This document shows positions 50,986-61,100 of a stretch of 64,000 bases of DNA, in pieces (the stretch's first letter is position 1; each line of letters starts with the position of its first letter). Source of the stretch: Billgrantia ethanolica (GTDB lineage: Bacteria; Pseudomonadota; Gammaproteobacteria; Pseudomonadales; Halomonadaceae). Location: contig NZ_JABFTX010000001.1 in the NCBI RefSeq assembly GCF_021404305.1, positions 434,001-498,000 of the forward strand. The letters are read 5' to 3'. Under the pieces are notes generated by a model, which was not told where the DNA came from, ran no database searches, and was given only the letters and a program-made list of their open reading frames with translations. Made by a program: the position numbers and the translations under genes.

Positions 50986-53900
50986 GCGAAGCCGATCTCA
51001 AGGAACTGCAGGACGAAGACGTCGACCTGGGCGTGCGCCGCCGTGCCGAGTACGAAGATGAGGAAGACGGCACCCTGGCACTGGTCATTCCCAAGCGGGA
51101 AGGCGGCGGTGAGATCGAGATACCGTTGCTGGAGCATGCCAGAACCGTTTTCGAGCGCACTGATGGCAGCCTGCAGGACAACACCTTGCTGGCCGTTCGC
51201 CCCTTGGCGGAAGTCGGGCGCAATCGTCCAGTTCAGCAGCGTGGAGTCATCACCTATACCGGGCTCGCCAACGGCATGCTGCGCCCGGGGTACCTCTACG
51301 TGTTCTTCGACAATCGTCTGTGGCGCGAACTCGAGGTCGGCCCCGACGGCAAGCTCAGCGACGTCGATCTCATGCACTATCGCGAGCAAGCCGAGGGCGG
51401 CGACACGCCCAACGAGCGTGCCAGCGAAGGCGAATGGCTCGACGACATCCTGCTGCCGGCCATGCTGCAAGGGCAGGCCACTCTGCATCAGGTGCGCCTC
51501 GCCTATAGCGAGATCGCCTGGAGCTGGCCTTACATCACTTGGCTCGAAGCCAACCCCGGCCGGCTCGAAGCGCGCACCACCGCCGTCGGCCACGCCCATG
51601 CTGTGGTCCTCGATATGGAAGGCTGGCTCTCCATGCAGACCGGCTTCCCCGCCGGTCGTGTGGCCGACCAGCCTGCGCTGCGTGAGCGCGACCTTGGCAT
51701 CGAGCTGATGCTCCAAGCGCCCGACGCCTTCACCGCCGACTTTACCGCCCCGGCAGACGATGAACTGTGCGCCAAGCTCAAGGCCCTGTGGGAACAGGCC
51801 GGGGAAACCGACCGGGCTGCCTCGCTAGCACTGGAGTGTGAGGCCGGCGATGACCTGTTGGCCGACATTCGCGACAACCCCGGCATCGTTGCCGTGTCAT
51901 TGCCGGATCCGCTGTTCACCCTGCGCCATGCCCTGGCACAGATTCACCTGGCCGAGCACTACCTGGATGGCCTCGACAGCCGGCTGGCTGAGAACCCCCT
52001 GGGCCACTCGGCCAAGCTGATTCGCCAGGCCCTGTTCACCGCGCCTAGCGGTGGCGAAGCGAATCCGCTTGCCGAGTATCGTGGTGCCATCGACTCAACC
52101 AAGCTCGATGCCACCTTGGAGCAGGCAGAACGCAACGCCGCGCTTACGGTTCTGCGCACACAGCTCGACGCTCTTGAGCGCCTGGCCAGCCAGGGCCAGC
52201 TCACCGCTGTACTGCGGGACTTCACCAGCCATCATGAACTGGGTATCTGCGAAGGCTACGCCCTGTGTGGCGACCTGTACGGCGTACTGCAACAGCTTCC
52301 CGGGGTGCTGCAAGACCAGGGTGATACCCGCCAGGAAGCCCGTACCCGACAGCTCCTCAAGAGGCTGCTAACCGACAGCGAGCTGCAAGCGCTCTGGAGT
52401 GCCGACGAAACCGAGGCCGCTGAAGCAACGGATGACGACGACACCAACGATGGCAGCGGCAACTTCCGCCCAGCGTTTCTGCGCCGGCTTGCCCAGGACG
52501 ACCGGGTCATTGACGAAGCCCTTGCCGAGAGTCTGGGGCTGGAGACCCTGGGGCTGATTGCACGGAATCTAACCGAGCAGGAACAAGCGCAACAGAATGA
52601 AGTGCTCAGCCTGAACAATGCCGGCAAGGTGAGCGGCTTGGTCAACACCGTAGTGGGGCAATGGAGCCAGGCTGTGCTGCGGGTCGCGGAGCGGGTGGGC
52701 GATGATGTGGAAGTGATTCACATGCGCCGCGTGTTCACTGCTGTGGGTGCCCATGCCAACCTGGTTGATGGCAACCTGAGGGGCGAGCTGCAAGTCATGC
52801 ATCGCGGTGAGGTCGATCTGAGCCGTTATACCATCGTTGGCGTGCATGGGGACGGCATCGAGTGGGGGCTGACCGAGCGCGACCGCACCAGCGGCGCCTT
52901 CCAGACCCAGAAGGACTACCTCTACGCCGAACAGGTGGATCCAAGAGGCAATGAACAAGCCTCGACCAGCCCCAAGCGCATGTCGTCGGAGGTGGACGGC
53001 GCTATCCGTCAGATCGCCGGACATGTCCTGGTGTACGTCCTCCCCGCCGGCCACCCCGAAGCCGCGAAGGTTGCGCAACTGCGCCTGGCCAAGCTGGCCG
53101 GTCAGGTAAAGGTGGTGATAGATGGCCCGGCAGTGTCGAGAATGCTGGTGGGGTTTGCGATATATAATCTTGGCAGAGAAATAGCAAAGCTAAAAGAAAT
53201 TAGCAATGCTGGTGAGAGCACAGCACTTCAGTGGTCAAAAGTTATGAGTGGCCTTTTTGATTTAAGCGCTGCTTCCATGAAGTTGCATTCAACTCTTTAT
53301 CCAGCTTCTAGCTCTACAGCTGGACAGTTTGTTCAAAGAGCATGGTTTGATATGAAGAGCTGGCCAGTGATTGGCGCTAGACTTTCCCAAGTGGGAACAA
53401 GTACGCTTGTTCGGACAATTGGTTTGTTTAATTTTTTTGCGGGCGTTTCCGCTGTTGGTATCAGCTCTTGGGAGCTGCGCAATAGCCTACAGGGCGGTGA
53501 CCGTGATGCAGCGATGGGCCATGGCATAGCGATTGCTGGAGGAGCACTGTTTCTTGCCGCTCCCCTGATGGCGGGGCTGGTGATGATCCCTGGCTGGGGC
53601 TGGGCGTTGCTGGGGCTGGGCTTGGCCATCGGTGGTACCAGTTACGCCGTGATGAACCAGGATACCCCCTTCGAGCGACTGCTCAGGCAGGGCCCCTTGG
53701 GTACCCATACTGCTAGAACGATGGCATCGGCCGATGATACCGCCTACTATCCCCAACTGTTGACGCAGTTGAGTCCGGCCCAGATTGAGGTGACTCGCTA
53801 CGGTAGCCTGAGTGCCGAAGAACGGCAGGCACTGATGGAAAGCGTCTGGGAATCCACGACGGATACCCCCAGCAGTCGCGACTACGTGGTCACCATCAGC

Positions 53901-54380
53901 ACGCCGCTGATCAGTCGCTACAAGATTGGAGAAACTCTAAACCTGGCGGTGCAGGAGCTGGAGCAGACCAATACCGGGACCATTACCCCGCTAGGCACCT
54001 ATGAGCAGCTCTCATACATCACCCGGACGCCGGAGCCGTTCGAAATCGGCAAGCGCCAGTTGTTGCCGCAGCAAAGTGCGGTGCGCTTTCTGGTCAAGCG
54101 CAAGATGGCTGAGGAGAGCTTCGAAATGGTCGGTACCAGCGTGACCTCAACGGCTCGTCTACGCGTTGCCCTACAGGCCAGAATCGATTGGGAGCTGGGC
54201 GAGATGGTCTTGCCCACGCCGATGCTCAAGGAGTACGAGCCCTTTGTGGAAGGGCAGCATGATGCGCTTCCAGCCCGGTCGTACCGAACGGTGAACAACC
54301 CAGTCTCCGACTTTATCAGATCCTTTACGGGGCGCTCCCAGGATCAACGTTACTGGTATATCAAGGAATTTCAGGTATGA
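50982..54380 (+). CDS. VasX-like T6SS effector, probable membrane-pore toxin
   Basis: 1132 residues. The N-terminal 200 residues, with [21 protein letters not shown], fit the VasX N-terminal region found in VgrG-linked effectors. A long helical region follows. From about residue 725 to 830 the DNA turns AT-rich, then hydrophobic segments appear ([20 protein letters not shown] and [14 protein letters not shown], about 850-895), followed by a 230-residue soluble C-terminus ending YWYIKEFQV. VasX of Vibrio cholerae perforates membranes and is neutralised by a membrane immunity protein. The same plan (ATGA-overlapped vgrG upstream, membrane protein genes downstream) supports that role here. Confidence 0.75.
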   Translation: MSEADLKELQDEDVDLGVRRRAEYEDEEDGTLALVIPKREGGGEIEIPLLEHARTVFERTDGSLQDNTLLAVRPLAEVGRNRPVQQRGVITYTGLANGMLRPGYLYVFFDNRLWRELEVGPDGKLSDVDLMHYREQAEGGDTPNERASEGEWLDDILLPAMLQGQATLHQVRLAYSEIAWSWPYITWLEANPGRLEARTTAVGHAHAVVLDMEGWLSMQTGFPAGRVADQPALRERDLGIELMLQAPDAFTADFTAPADDELCAKLKALWEQAGETDRAASLALECEAGDDLLADIRDNPGIVAVSLPDPLFTLRHALAQIHLAEHYLDGLDSRLAENPLGHSAKLIRQALFTAPSGGEANPLAEYRGAIDSTKLDATLEQAERNAALTVLRTQLDALERLASQGQLTAVLRDFTSHHELGICEGYALCGDLYGVLQQLPGVLQDQGDTRQEARTRQLLKRLLTDSELQALWSADETEAAEATDDDDTNDGSGNFRPAFLRRLAQDDRVIDEALAESLGLETLGLIARNLTEQEQAQQNEVLSLNNAGKVSGLVNTVVGQWSQAVLRVAERVGDDVEVIHMRRVFTAVGAHANLVDGNLRGELQVMHRGEVDLSRYTIVGVHGDGIEWGLTERDRTSGAFQTQKDYLYAEQVDPRGNEQASTSPKRMSSEVDGAIRQIAGHVLVYVLPAGHPEAAKVAQLRLAKLAGQVKVVIDGPAVSRMLVGFAIYNLGREIAKLKEISNAGESTALQWSKVMSGLFDLSAASMKLHSTLYPASSSTAGQFVQRAWFDMKSWPVIGARLSQVGTSTLVRTIGLFNFFAGVSAVGISSWELRNSLQGGDRDAAMGHGIAIAGGALFLAAPLMAGLVMIPGWGWALLGLGLAIGGTSYAVMNQDTPFERLLRQGPLGTHTARTMASADDTAYYPQLLTQLSPAQIEVTRYGSLSAEERQALMESVWESTTDTPSSRDYVVTISTPLISRYKIGETLNLAVQELEQTNTGTITPLGTYEQLSYITRTPEPFEIGKRQLLPQQSAVRFLVKRKMAEESFEMVGTSVTSTARLRVALQARIDWELGEMVLPTPMLKEYEPFVEGQHDALPARSYRTVNNPVSDFIRSFTGRSQDQRYWYIKEFQV

Positions 54381-55435
54381 AAGAGGCAAGCTCCTCCCAC
54401 TATGGCCCCGGTGCTTACCGGGCCGGCGCCATTCCTGCCTTGCCGGCAGCACCGAAGAAGCGCGAACGTATCGGAGAGGAGCTACTGCCCTTTGGCGACT
54501 ATGCCGGTATCGATCCCTATCAGCAACTCTGTGAGGATGCCGAGTTCGTTCAGCATCAGGATTGTCAGGATAAAGCGTTCTACCAAATGGATGATTGGTG
54601 GTGGAATAATGGACATATAAAATTTATAAGCAACAGCGTAGGTGTCTCTCTAGGTCTGATGTTGGTTCCCTACTCCTGTGCCTTTTTGATGTTTGGTGCT
54701 GTTTTTTATTTTTCCGTAAGAGTGGCGATGTATCTTGAGGCGGTTAGCTTTTTTTTAGCAGTGCTCGTCATGTTGATCTCGGCAGTGCTTGGCTTTTATT
54801 TGATTGGAGTGATTGGTCCAAAAATATCTAATTGGGTGGTCGTAAATTTGATGAAAGCTCCCTCCTCTTATCAGGGGGGGGGGGCTAAGCGCGTTAATAG
54901 CTACATGGAAAATCGCTGCAGCGAGCTCAACCGGGAAACAGGAATGGTGAGCTTCGCCCAAGGCAAGAAGAAGCCGCCGCTGAAGGCGCCTTTCGTCGAG
55001 TTCGATGGCTATGTGGAGCGCGTGGTGCAGCGTGGCGGGATCTTCTATCGGCTGATGTTCGTGCATCGCTATACCGGCAAGCAGTTCAGCCAGACCTCAC
55101 TCAGCGCCATCGTCGATCACAAGCATGAGGTGCACGCCACATGGGACATGCTGCAGCGCTACATGGACGTGAGTCAGCCCATGCCCGACGTGCCGCGCCT
55201 AGAGCCCTTCCGTCATCTCGACCCCACCACCGCCGAACACGACCGGCAAACTGGCCGTAATCCACGCTACTGGCGCGATCTGGATCTGGAGGCCTGGAAA
55301 GCAGGCGAGGGCGCCGCTCACCTCAAGGCGCAGATCGACTACCCCTGGTCCCGTCAGCGCTGCCAGCTCACCCCGCAGCTAGGCAAGGTGGAGATGTCGG
55401 CCTACAAGGAGCAGCTGAAGGCCGCAGTGGCATGA
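54377..55435 (+). CDS. membrane immunity-like protein 1 (DUF6708-like)
   Basis: 352 residues, the first of four paralogs. It opens [20 protein letters not shown], has a conserved soluble stretch PAAPKKRERIGEELLPFGDY, two or three membrane helices in the middle (about 80-160), and a C-terminal domain with ELNRETGMVSFAQGKKKPPL and WDMLQRYMDVSQPMPDV that resembles DUF6708. It overlaps the effector stop by ATGA, so it is coupled to it and is the probable immunity protein. Its membrane section is AT-rich and differs from the other paralogs, while both ends are nearly identical to them. Confidence 0.7.
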   Translation: MKEASSSHYGPGAYRAGAIPALPAAPKKRERIGEELLPFGDYAGIDPYQQLCEDAEFVQHQDCQDKAFYQMDDWWWNNGHIKFISNSVGVSLGLMLVPYSCAFLMFGAVFYFSVRVAMYLEAVSFFLAVLVMLISAVLGFYLIGVIGPKISNWVVVNLMKAPSSYQGGGAKRVNSYMENRCSELNRETGMVSFAQGKKKPPLKAPFVEFDGYVERVVQRGGIFYRLMFVHRYTGKQFSQTSLSAIVDHKHEVHATWDMLQRYMDVSQPMPDVPRLEPFRHLDPTTAEHDRQTGRNPRYWRDLDLEAWKAGEGAAHLKAQIDYPWSRQRCQLTPQLGKVEMSAYKEQLKAAVA

Positions 55436-56502
55436 GGGAAGCCAGCTCCTTCTGCTATGGCCCCGGTGCCTATCGTGCAAGTGCCATTGCTGCGATGCCG
55501 GCAGCGCCAAAGAAGCGCGAGCGTATCGGTGAGGAACTGCTGCCCTTTGGCAACTACGCCGGCATCGATCCCTATCAGCAACTCTGTGAGGATGCGGAGC
55601 TCGTTCAGCATCTGGAACGTCAGGACAAGGCGTTCTACAAAACGGATGACTGGTGGTGGGACCATCAGCGCATTCGCTTTCTGAAAAGTCAGTTGGGATT
55701 TTCTATTTTGTTAGTAGCATTTCCTTTTGTTTATTTTTGCTTCTTGGTAGCGATACCTTACTTTGCTGCATCCATTCTTATGGACCTGATGTATGACAAT
55801 AGTCCTACGCTTGCAACACTGGTATTTGTTTTGGTTGCTGGTGGTGGGTTTCTGGCTGCCTGTGTTATCGGCGCATATACGTGCCAGTCCGTTATGAGTG
55901 GGATTTTTCGCTTGGGGGCCACTTCCCTGAAGCCTTTCCGTAAAATAATCGCCCATCGCGCTAATCGTTACATGGAAAACCGATGCAGTGAGTTCAATCG
56001 CCAAACCGGAATGGTAAGCTTCGCCCAAGGCAAGAAGAAACCGCCGCTGAAGGCACCTTTCGTCGAGTTCGATGGCTATGTGGAGCGCGTGGTACAGCGT
56101 GGCGGTATCTTCTATCGGCTGATGTTCGTGCATCGCTATACCGGCAAGCAGTTCAGCCAGACCTCACTCAGCGCCATCGTCGATCACAAGCATGAGGTGC
56201 ACGCCACGTGGGATATGTTGCAGCGCTACATGGATGTGAGCCAGCCTATGCCCGACGTGCCGCGCCTGGAGCCCTTCCGTCATCTCGACCCCACCACCGC
56301 CGAGCACGACCGGCAAACAGGGCGTGATCCACGCTACTGGCGCGATCTGGATCTGGAAGCGTGGAAGGCGGGCGAGGGAGCCGCTCACCTCAAGGCGCAG
56401 ATCGACTATCCCTGGTCCCGCCAGCGCTGCCAGCTCACCCCGCAGCTTGGCAAGGTGGAGATGTCGACCTACAAGGAACAGCTGAAGGCTGCGGTAGCAT
56501 GA
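55432..56502 (+). CDS. membrane immunity-like protein 2 (DUF6708-like)
   Basis: 356 residues starting MREASSFCYGPGAYRASAIA. The ends match paralog 1, but the membrane part is different (LLVAFPFVYFCFLVAIPYFA; VLVAGGGFLAACVIGAYTC). It overlaps paralog 1 by ATGA. It is almost identical to the gene at 59883; I can see three amino-acid differences only. It probably protects against an effector variant not necessarily the adjacent one. Confidence 0.7.
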   Translation: MREASSFCYGPGAYRASAIAAMPAAPKKRERIGEELLPFGNYAGIDPYQQLCEDAELVQHLERQDKAFYKTDDWWWDHQRIRFLKSQLGFSILLVAFPFVYFCFLVAIPYFAASILMDLMYDNSPTLATLVFVLVAGGGFLAACVIGAYTCQSVMSGIFRLGATSLKPFRKIIAHRANRYMENRCSEFNRQTGMVSFAQGKKKPPLKAPFVEFDGYVERVVQRGGIFYRLMFVHRYTGKQFSQTSLSAIVDHKHEVHATWDMLQRYMDVSQPMPDVPRLEPFRHLDPTTAEHDRQTGRDPRYWRDLDLEAWKAGEGAAHLKAQIDYPWSRQRCQLTPQLGKVEMSTYKEQLKAAVA

Positions 56503-56639
56503 GGGAAGCCAGCTCCTTCTACTATGGCCCCGGTGCTTACCGACCCGGGGGCGCGACTCCTATGCCACTGCAAAAAAGCTTGCAGGACTTCATGACGTCC
56601 AGCGATAAGGCTCGTCAACACTGCTACCAAGGGGTGTGA
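56499..56639 (+). pseudogene. 46-codon immunity-gene stub
   Basis: Starts at an ATGA overlap with the previous gene and reads MREASSFYYGPGAYRPGG, the signature start of the immunity paralogs, then switches to unrelated ATPMPLQKSLQDFMTSSDKA and stops. It is the left-over start of a third immunity gene whose body was replaced by the next gene. It may still couple translation to the gene at 56641. Confidence 0.75.
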
Positions 56640-56640
56640 A

Positions 56641-57840
56641 ATGGCCCGGCGATGGGTTGTTATTTCGTTGTTGCCTCTTCTGGCTGTTGGCTATGTTGTT
56701 GGCAGCAGCGGAATGTGGGATAGAGTAAGCAACGATTTTATGAAGGAAGACAAACCCTATGGACCGGGGGACTTCCGTATCGATGGAGCCCAGGTGTTGT
56801 CGATGAAGCTGACGAACCCTGAGGTAACCACAAAGCCCAGAGAGGAGCGCAGTGATCCAACCAGAGCTGAGTTTACTGAGCAGTGGATGTATGACCCAGG
56901 GGAGACGGCCAATCGACGCTCGGTGCGTATCTTGGGTGGCAACCTGGAGGGCGAAATCTCTCGGCACTTCGAGGAGCCCGCTCAGCGGGCCGATTGGTGG
57001 TTGGCGCCGGATTGGAGCACCCTCTATCTGACCACAGGCTGGTCAGATCGGGCTGCGGAATTACCACCTGGCCAAAGCTACCGTCCTGAGCTCACTCAGC
57101 TTTTTAAGTCCACTGACCAAGGGCAGGAATGGGAAAAGCTCCGCTGGCCTGAGGACCAGAACATTACCTTCCTGCGCTTTATCGATGCTCAGCGCGGCTA
57201 TCTGATCGGCTGGGGGCCCAGAGTATGGCGCACGAGAGATGGCGGTGATCATTGGGATGAGCTGCCGGTACCCGAAGGTTCCCGAAATCCGGAAAACCCT
57301 CGTCAGCAGTTCGACTTGGTAGCGCTTGGCCAGGACCACGTGCTGCGCATGGCTTTCTATGACCACGCCGCCGACGTCAGCCGCATCTATGCGCTGTCTT
57401 GGGGAGAGGACATTCTCAAGCAAGCCTTCACTATCCCTGGCCATGTCGTAATGGATATCGCTGCCAATACGGAAAGCAATGTCTACGTGCTTGCTACTCG
57501 GGGGGCTCCCTACTTCTCGCTTCCCTCGGGGGAGCGAGACGCGCCTCGACCAAGCGTCGTATGGAGCTGGAATGGAGATACCTTGCATAAACTGCACGAG
57601 TTCCCACCTGGGCTGAAAGGCTACGCACTTTATCTGACCCCTAGCGGTGGACTTCTGTTCGACGGCGTCAATGAATCCACTCTGCTGGGTAATGATGTTG
57701 TCGCAGTTAGTTACGACGGGGGAGGGAGCTGGAAAATTCAAGATGAGGGGCGCAGTGCTCAGGGGGGCTATTACGACGTGCACACCGGCACCCGCTGGCG
57801 AGTGGAGGGATATTCTCTTTATCAACGAGAGATTCCCTGA
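56641..57840 (+). CDS. exported beta-propeller-like protein, possible Tli3-type immunity protein
   Basis: 399 residues with an N-terminal signal anchor (VVISLLPLLAVGYVVGSSG). The rest shows repeats typical of YCF48/BNR propellers: LFKSTDQGQEWEKLRWPEDQ, GWGPRVWRTRDGGDHWDELPV and VVAVSYDGGGSWKIQDEG. Its place in a T6SS effector-immunity array and the exported form resemble Tli3-like immunity proteins, but I cannot confirm that family. The start lies one base after the immunity stub; possibly its own effector was lost from the locus. Confidence 0.6.
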   Translation: MARRWVVISLLPLLAVGYVVGSSGMWDRVSNDFMKEDKPYGPGDFRIDGAQVLSMKLTNPEVTTKPREERSDPTRAEFTEQWMYDPGETANRRSVRILGGNLEGEISRHFEEPAQRADWWLAPDWSTLYLTTGWSDRAAELPPGQSYRPELTQLFKSTDQGQEWEKLRWPEDQNITFLRFIDAQRGYLIGWGPRVWRTRDGGDHWDELPVPEGSRNPENPRQQFDLVALGQDHVLRMAFYDHAADVSRIYALSWGEDILKQAFTIPGHVVMDIAANTESNVYVLATRGAPYFSLPSGERDAPRPSVVWSWNGDTLHKLHEFPPGLKGYALYLTPSGGLLFDGVNESTLLGNDVVAVSYDGGGSWKIQDEGRSAQGGYYDVHTGTRWRVEGYSLYQREIP

Positions 57841-57928
57841 ATGAGCGTAAGATGGCTCACCCAATGGCTGTCTTCAAAGTACTGATACTGTTTGATTCAC
57901 ACTCCTTATCGCCGGGGAAGGCATCTGT

Positions 57929-58831
57929 TTGTCTTCCCTGGCGGTAGCGTGGCAAGCCAGCCGCTACGGTGACCTGCTCGCCGGTGGGGCGCTATTCCTA
58001 GCCGCTCCCTTGATGTCGGGGCTGATAATGATTCCCGGCTGGGGCTGGGGCTGGGCGTTGCTGGGTCTGGGCTTGGCCATCGGTGGTACCAGTTACGCCG
58101 TGATGAACCAGGATACTCCCTTCGAGCGACTGCTCAAACAGGGCCCCTTGGGTACCCATACTGCTAGGACGATGACATCGGCCGATGATACCGCCTACTA
58201 TCCCCAACTGTTGACGCAGTTGAGTCCGGCCCAGATCGAGGTGACTCGCTACGGTAGCCTGGGTGCCGAAGAACGGCAGGCACTGCTGGAAAGCGTCTGG
58301 GAATCCACGACGGATACCCCCAGCAGCCGCGACTATGTGGTCACCATCAGCACGCCGCTGATCAGTCGCTACAAGATTGGAGAAACTCTAAACCTGGCGG
58401 TGCAGGAGCTGGAGCAGACCGATACCGGAACCTTCACCCTGCTTGGCACCTATTCGCAGCTCTCATACATCACCCGGACGCCGGAGCCGTTCGAAATCGG
58501 CAAGCGCCAGTTGCTACCGCAGCAAAGTGCGGTGCGCTTTCTTGTCAAGCGCAAGATGGCTGAGGAGAGCTTCGAAATGGTCGGTACCAGCGTGACCTCA
58601 ACGGCTCGTCTACGCGTTGCCTTACAGGCCAGAGTCGAGTGGGAGCTGGGTGAAATGGTGCTGCCTACCCCGATGCTCAAGGAGTATGAGCCCTTTGAGG
58701 AAGGGCAGCATGATGCGCTTCCGGCCCGGTCGTACCGAACGGTCAACAACCCGATCGCCGATTTTATCAGCTCCTTTACGGGGCGCTCACAGGATCCTCG
58801 TTATTGGTACATCAAGGAATTTCAGGTATGA
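57929..58831 (+). pseudogene. second, N-terminally truncated copy of the VasX-like effector C-terminus
   Basis: About 290 residues matching residues 845-1132 of the effector almost throughout ([26 protein letters not shown]-type differences are few). It starts within the membrane segment and lacks the N-terminal VasX region and the AT-rich part. No strong start codon or ribosome site is visible; only a TTG opens the frame. It ends in the same YWYIKEFQV and overlaps the next immunity gene by ATGA. It behaves like an orphan toxin module that could recombine into the full-length gene. Confidence 0.8.
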
Positions 58832-59886
58832 AAAAGGCAAGCTCCTCCCACTATGGGCCCGGTGCCTATCGAGCAAGTGCTATTGCTGCGATGCCGGCAG
58901 CGCCGAAGAAGCGCGAGCGTATTGGTGAGGAGCTGCTGCCCTTTGGCGACTACGCCGGCATCGATCCCTATCAGCAGCTCTGCGAGGATGTCGAGTTCGT
59001 TCAGCATCAGGATCATCAAGATAAGGCATTCTACAAAACGGATGATTGGTGGTGGGACCATCAGCGGATTCGTTTTCTAGAGAGTAAGATGGGAGTTACA
59101 GCACTCCTGTTGATGGTTCCTTACATTTGTGCTGTTGCACTTTTAGCTCTTGTTGTTTATTTGGGTATTGAGGTAACTTTCCTTTTAGATCCTGTGATCG
59201 GTGGGTTTTCAATATTGGCGGGGTTGGTTTTTTTTGCCTTGGGAATGGTTTTGATTTTTGTTGCGGTGCCATTTATTACTCGATTCACTATGAGTGGTGC
59301 CATATGGCTCACAACACCCCTACACAAATATATTGCCGGTCAGGCCCGGGAATACATGGAAAACCGTTGTAGCGAGTTCAACCGACAAACCGGGATGGCG
59401 AGCTTCGCCCAAGGCAAGAAGAAGCCGCCTCTGAAGGCGCCTTTCGTCGAGTTCGATGGCTATGTGGAGCGTGTGGTGCAGCGTGGCGGTATCTTCTATC
59501 GGCTGATGTTCGTGCATCGCTATACCGGCAAGCAGTTCAGCCAGACCTCACTCAGCGCCATCGTCGATCACAAGCATGAGGTGCACGCCACGTGGGACAT
59601 GCTGCAACGCTACATGGACGTGAGCCAGCCCATGCCCGACGTGCCACGCCTGGAGCCCTTCCGTCATCTCGACCCCACCACCGCCGAACACGACCGGCAA
59701 ACCGGCCGTAATCCACGCTACTGGCGCGATCTGGATCTGGAGGCCTGGAAAGCAGGCGAGGGCGCCGCTCACCTCAAGGCGCAGATCGACTACCCCTGGT
59801 CCCGCCAGCGCTGCCAGCTAACCCCGCAGCTTGGCAAGGTGGAGATGTCGGCCTACAAGGAACAGCTGAAGGCTGCAATGGCATGA
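58828..59886 (+). CDS. membrane immunity-like protein 3 (DUF6708-like)
   Basis: 352 residues from the ATG at 58828, overlapping the orphan effector module by ATGA. N-terminus MKKASSSHYGPGAYRASAIA and C-terminus match the other paralogs. The membrane part is unique (VTALLLMVPYICAVALLALV; LAGLVFFALGMVLIFVAVPF). Paired with the orphan module as paralog 1 is with the full effector, it is presumably the cognate immunity for that toxin variant. Confidence 0.7.
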   Translation: MKKASSSHYGPGAYRASAIAAMPAAPKKRERIGEELLPFGDYAGIDPYQQLCEDVEFVQHQDHQDKAFYKTDDWWWDHQRIRFLESKMGVTALLLMVPYICAVALLALVVYLGIEVTFLLDPVIGGFSILAGLVFFALGMVLIFVAVPFITRFTMSGAIWLTTPLHKYIAGQAREYMENRCSEFNRQTGMASFAQGKKKPPLKAPFVEFDGYVERVVQRGGIFYRLMFVHRYTGKQFSQTSLSAIVDHKHEVHATWDMLQRYMDVSQPMPDVPRLEPFRHLDPTTAEHDRQTGRNPRYWRDLDLEAWKAGEGAAHLKAQIDYPWSRQRCQLTPQLGKVEMSAYKEQLKAAMA

Positions 59887-60953
59887 GGGAAGCCAGCTCC
59901 TTCTGCTATGGCCCCGGTGCCTATCGTGCAAGTGCCATTGCTGCGATGCCGGCAGCACCGAAGAAGCGCGAACGTATCGGTGAGGAACTGCTGCCCTTTG
60001 GCAACTACGCCGGCATCGATCCCTATCAGCAACTCTGTGAAGATGCGGAGCTCGTTCAGCATCTGGAACGTCAGGACAAGGCGTTCTACAAAACGGATGA
60101 CTGGTGGTGGGACCATCAGCGCATTCGCTTTCTGAAAAGTCAGTTGGGATTTGCTATTTTGTTAGTAGCATTTCCTTTTGTTTATTTTTGCTTCTTGGTA
60201 GCGATACCTTACTTTGCTGCATCCATTCTTATGGACCTGATGTATGACAATAGTCCTACGCTTGCAACACTGGTATTTGTTTTGGTTGCTGGTGGTGGGT
60301 TTCTGGCTGCCTGTGTTATCGGCGCATATACGTGCCAGTCCGTTATGAGTGGAATTTTTCGCTTGGGGGCCACTTCCCTGAAGCCTTTCCGTAAAATAAT
60401 CGCCCATCGCGCTAATCGTTACATGGAAAACCGATGCAGTGAGTTCAATCGCCAAACCGGAATGGTAAGCTTCGCCCAAGGCAAGAAGAAACCGCCGCTG
60501 AAGGCACCTTTCGTCGAGTTCGATGGCTACGTGGAGCGGGTGGTGCAGCGTGGCGGTATCTTCTATCGGCTGATGTTCGTGCATCGCTATACCGGCAAGC
60601 AGTTCAGCCAGACCTCACTCAGCGCCATCGTCGATCACAAGCATGAGGTGCACGCCACGTGGGATATGTTGCAGCGCTACATGGATGTGAGCCAGCCCAT
60701 GCCCGACGTGCCGCGCCTGGAGCCTTTCCGCCATCTCGACCCCACCACCGCCGAGCACGACCGGCAAACAGGGCGTGATCCACGCTACTGGCGCGATCTG
60801 GATCTGGAGGCCTGGAAGGCAGGCGAGGGCGCCGCTCACCTCAAGGCGCAGATCGACTACCCCTGGTCCCGCCAGCGCTGCCAGCTAACCCCGCAGCTAG
60901 GCAAGGTGGAGATGGCGGCCTACAAGGAACAGCTGAAGGCCGCAGTGGCATGA
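59883..60953 (+). CDS. membrane immunity-like protein 4 (DUF6708-like)
   Basis: 356 residues, near-identical to the gene at 55432 (I see S to A near residue 90 and two differences in the last 15 residues). Both occupy the second position after an effector module, so the pair effector-tail plus two immunity genes has been duplicated as a unit or homogenised by gene conversion. It overlaps paralog 3 by ATGA and is followed by another stub. Confidence 0.7.
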   Translation: MREASSFCYGPGAYRASAIAAMPAAPKKRERIGEELLPFGNYAGIDPYQQLCEDAELVQHLERQDKAFYKTDDWWWDHQRIRFLKSQLGFAILLVAFPFVYFCFLVAIPYFAASILMDLMYDNSPTLATLVFVLVAGGGFLAACVIGAYTCQSVMSGIFRLGATSLKPFRKIIAHRANRYMENRCSEFNRQTGMVSFAQGKKKPPLKAPFVEFDGYVERVVQRGGIFYRLMFVHRYTGKQFSQTSLSAIVDHKHEVHATWDMLQRYMDVSQPMPDVPRLEPFRHLDPTTAEHDRQTGRDPRYWRDLDLEAWKAGEGAAHLKAQIDYPWSRQRCQLTPQLGKVEMAAYKEQLKAAVA

Positions 60954-61030
60954 TCGGGGCAAGCTCCTCCCATTATGGCCCTGGTCCTTGCCGTGCCGAT
61001 GGCCAGGCCTGCGCAAGCCAGGTGAACTAA
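60950..61030 (+). pseudogene. 26-codon immunity-gene stub
   Basis: Starts at an ATGA overlap with paralog 4 and reads MIGASSSHYGPGPCRADGQA before stopping. The SSSHYGPG core is the immunity start signature. It marks where another immunity gene has been cut off and defines the right end of the array. Confidence 0.7.
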
Positions 61031-61100
61031 AGGATCCCAGCCGTAATGGGACCTACCTTCATCCTCCCTGACGAAGGCTTGTCCCTTTAGCGGCAACGTG

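Noticed and set aside
54377..60953. Repeated blocks read as an IS-type or CRISPR-like repeat array
   Set aside because: The repeats are protein-coding paralogs with ATGA-coupled starts, not short regularly spaced repeats or transposon ends.
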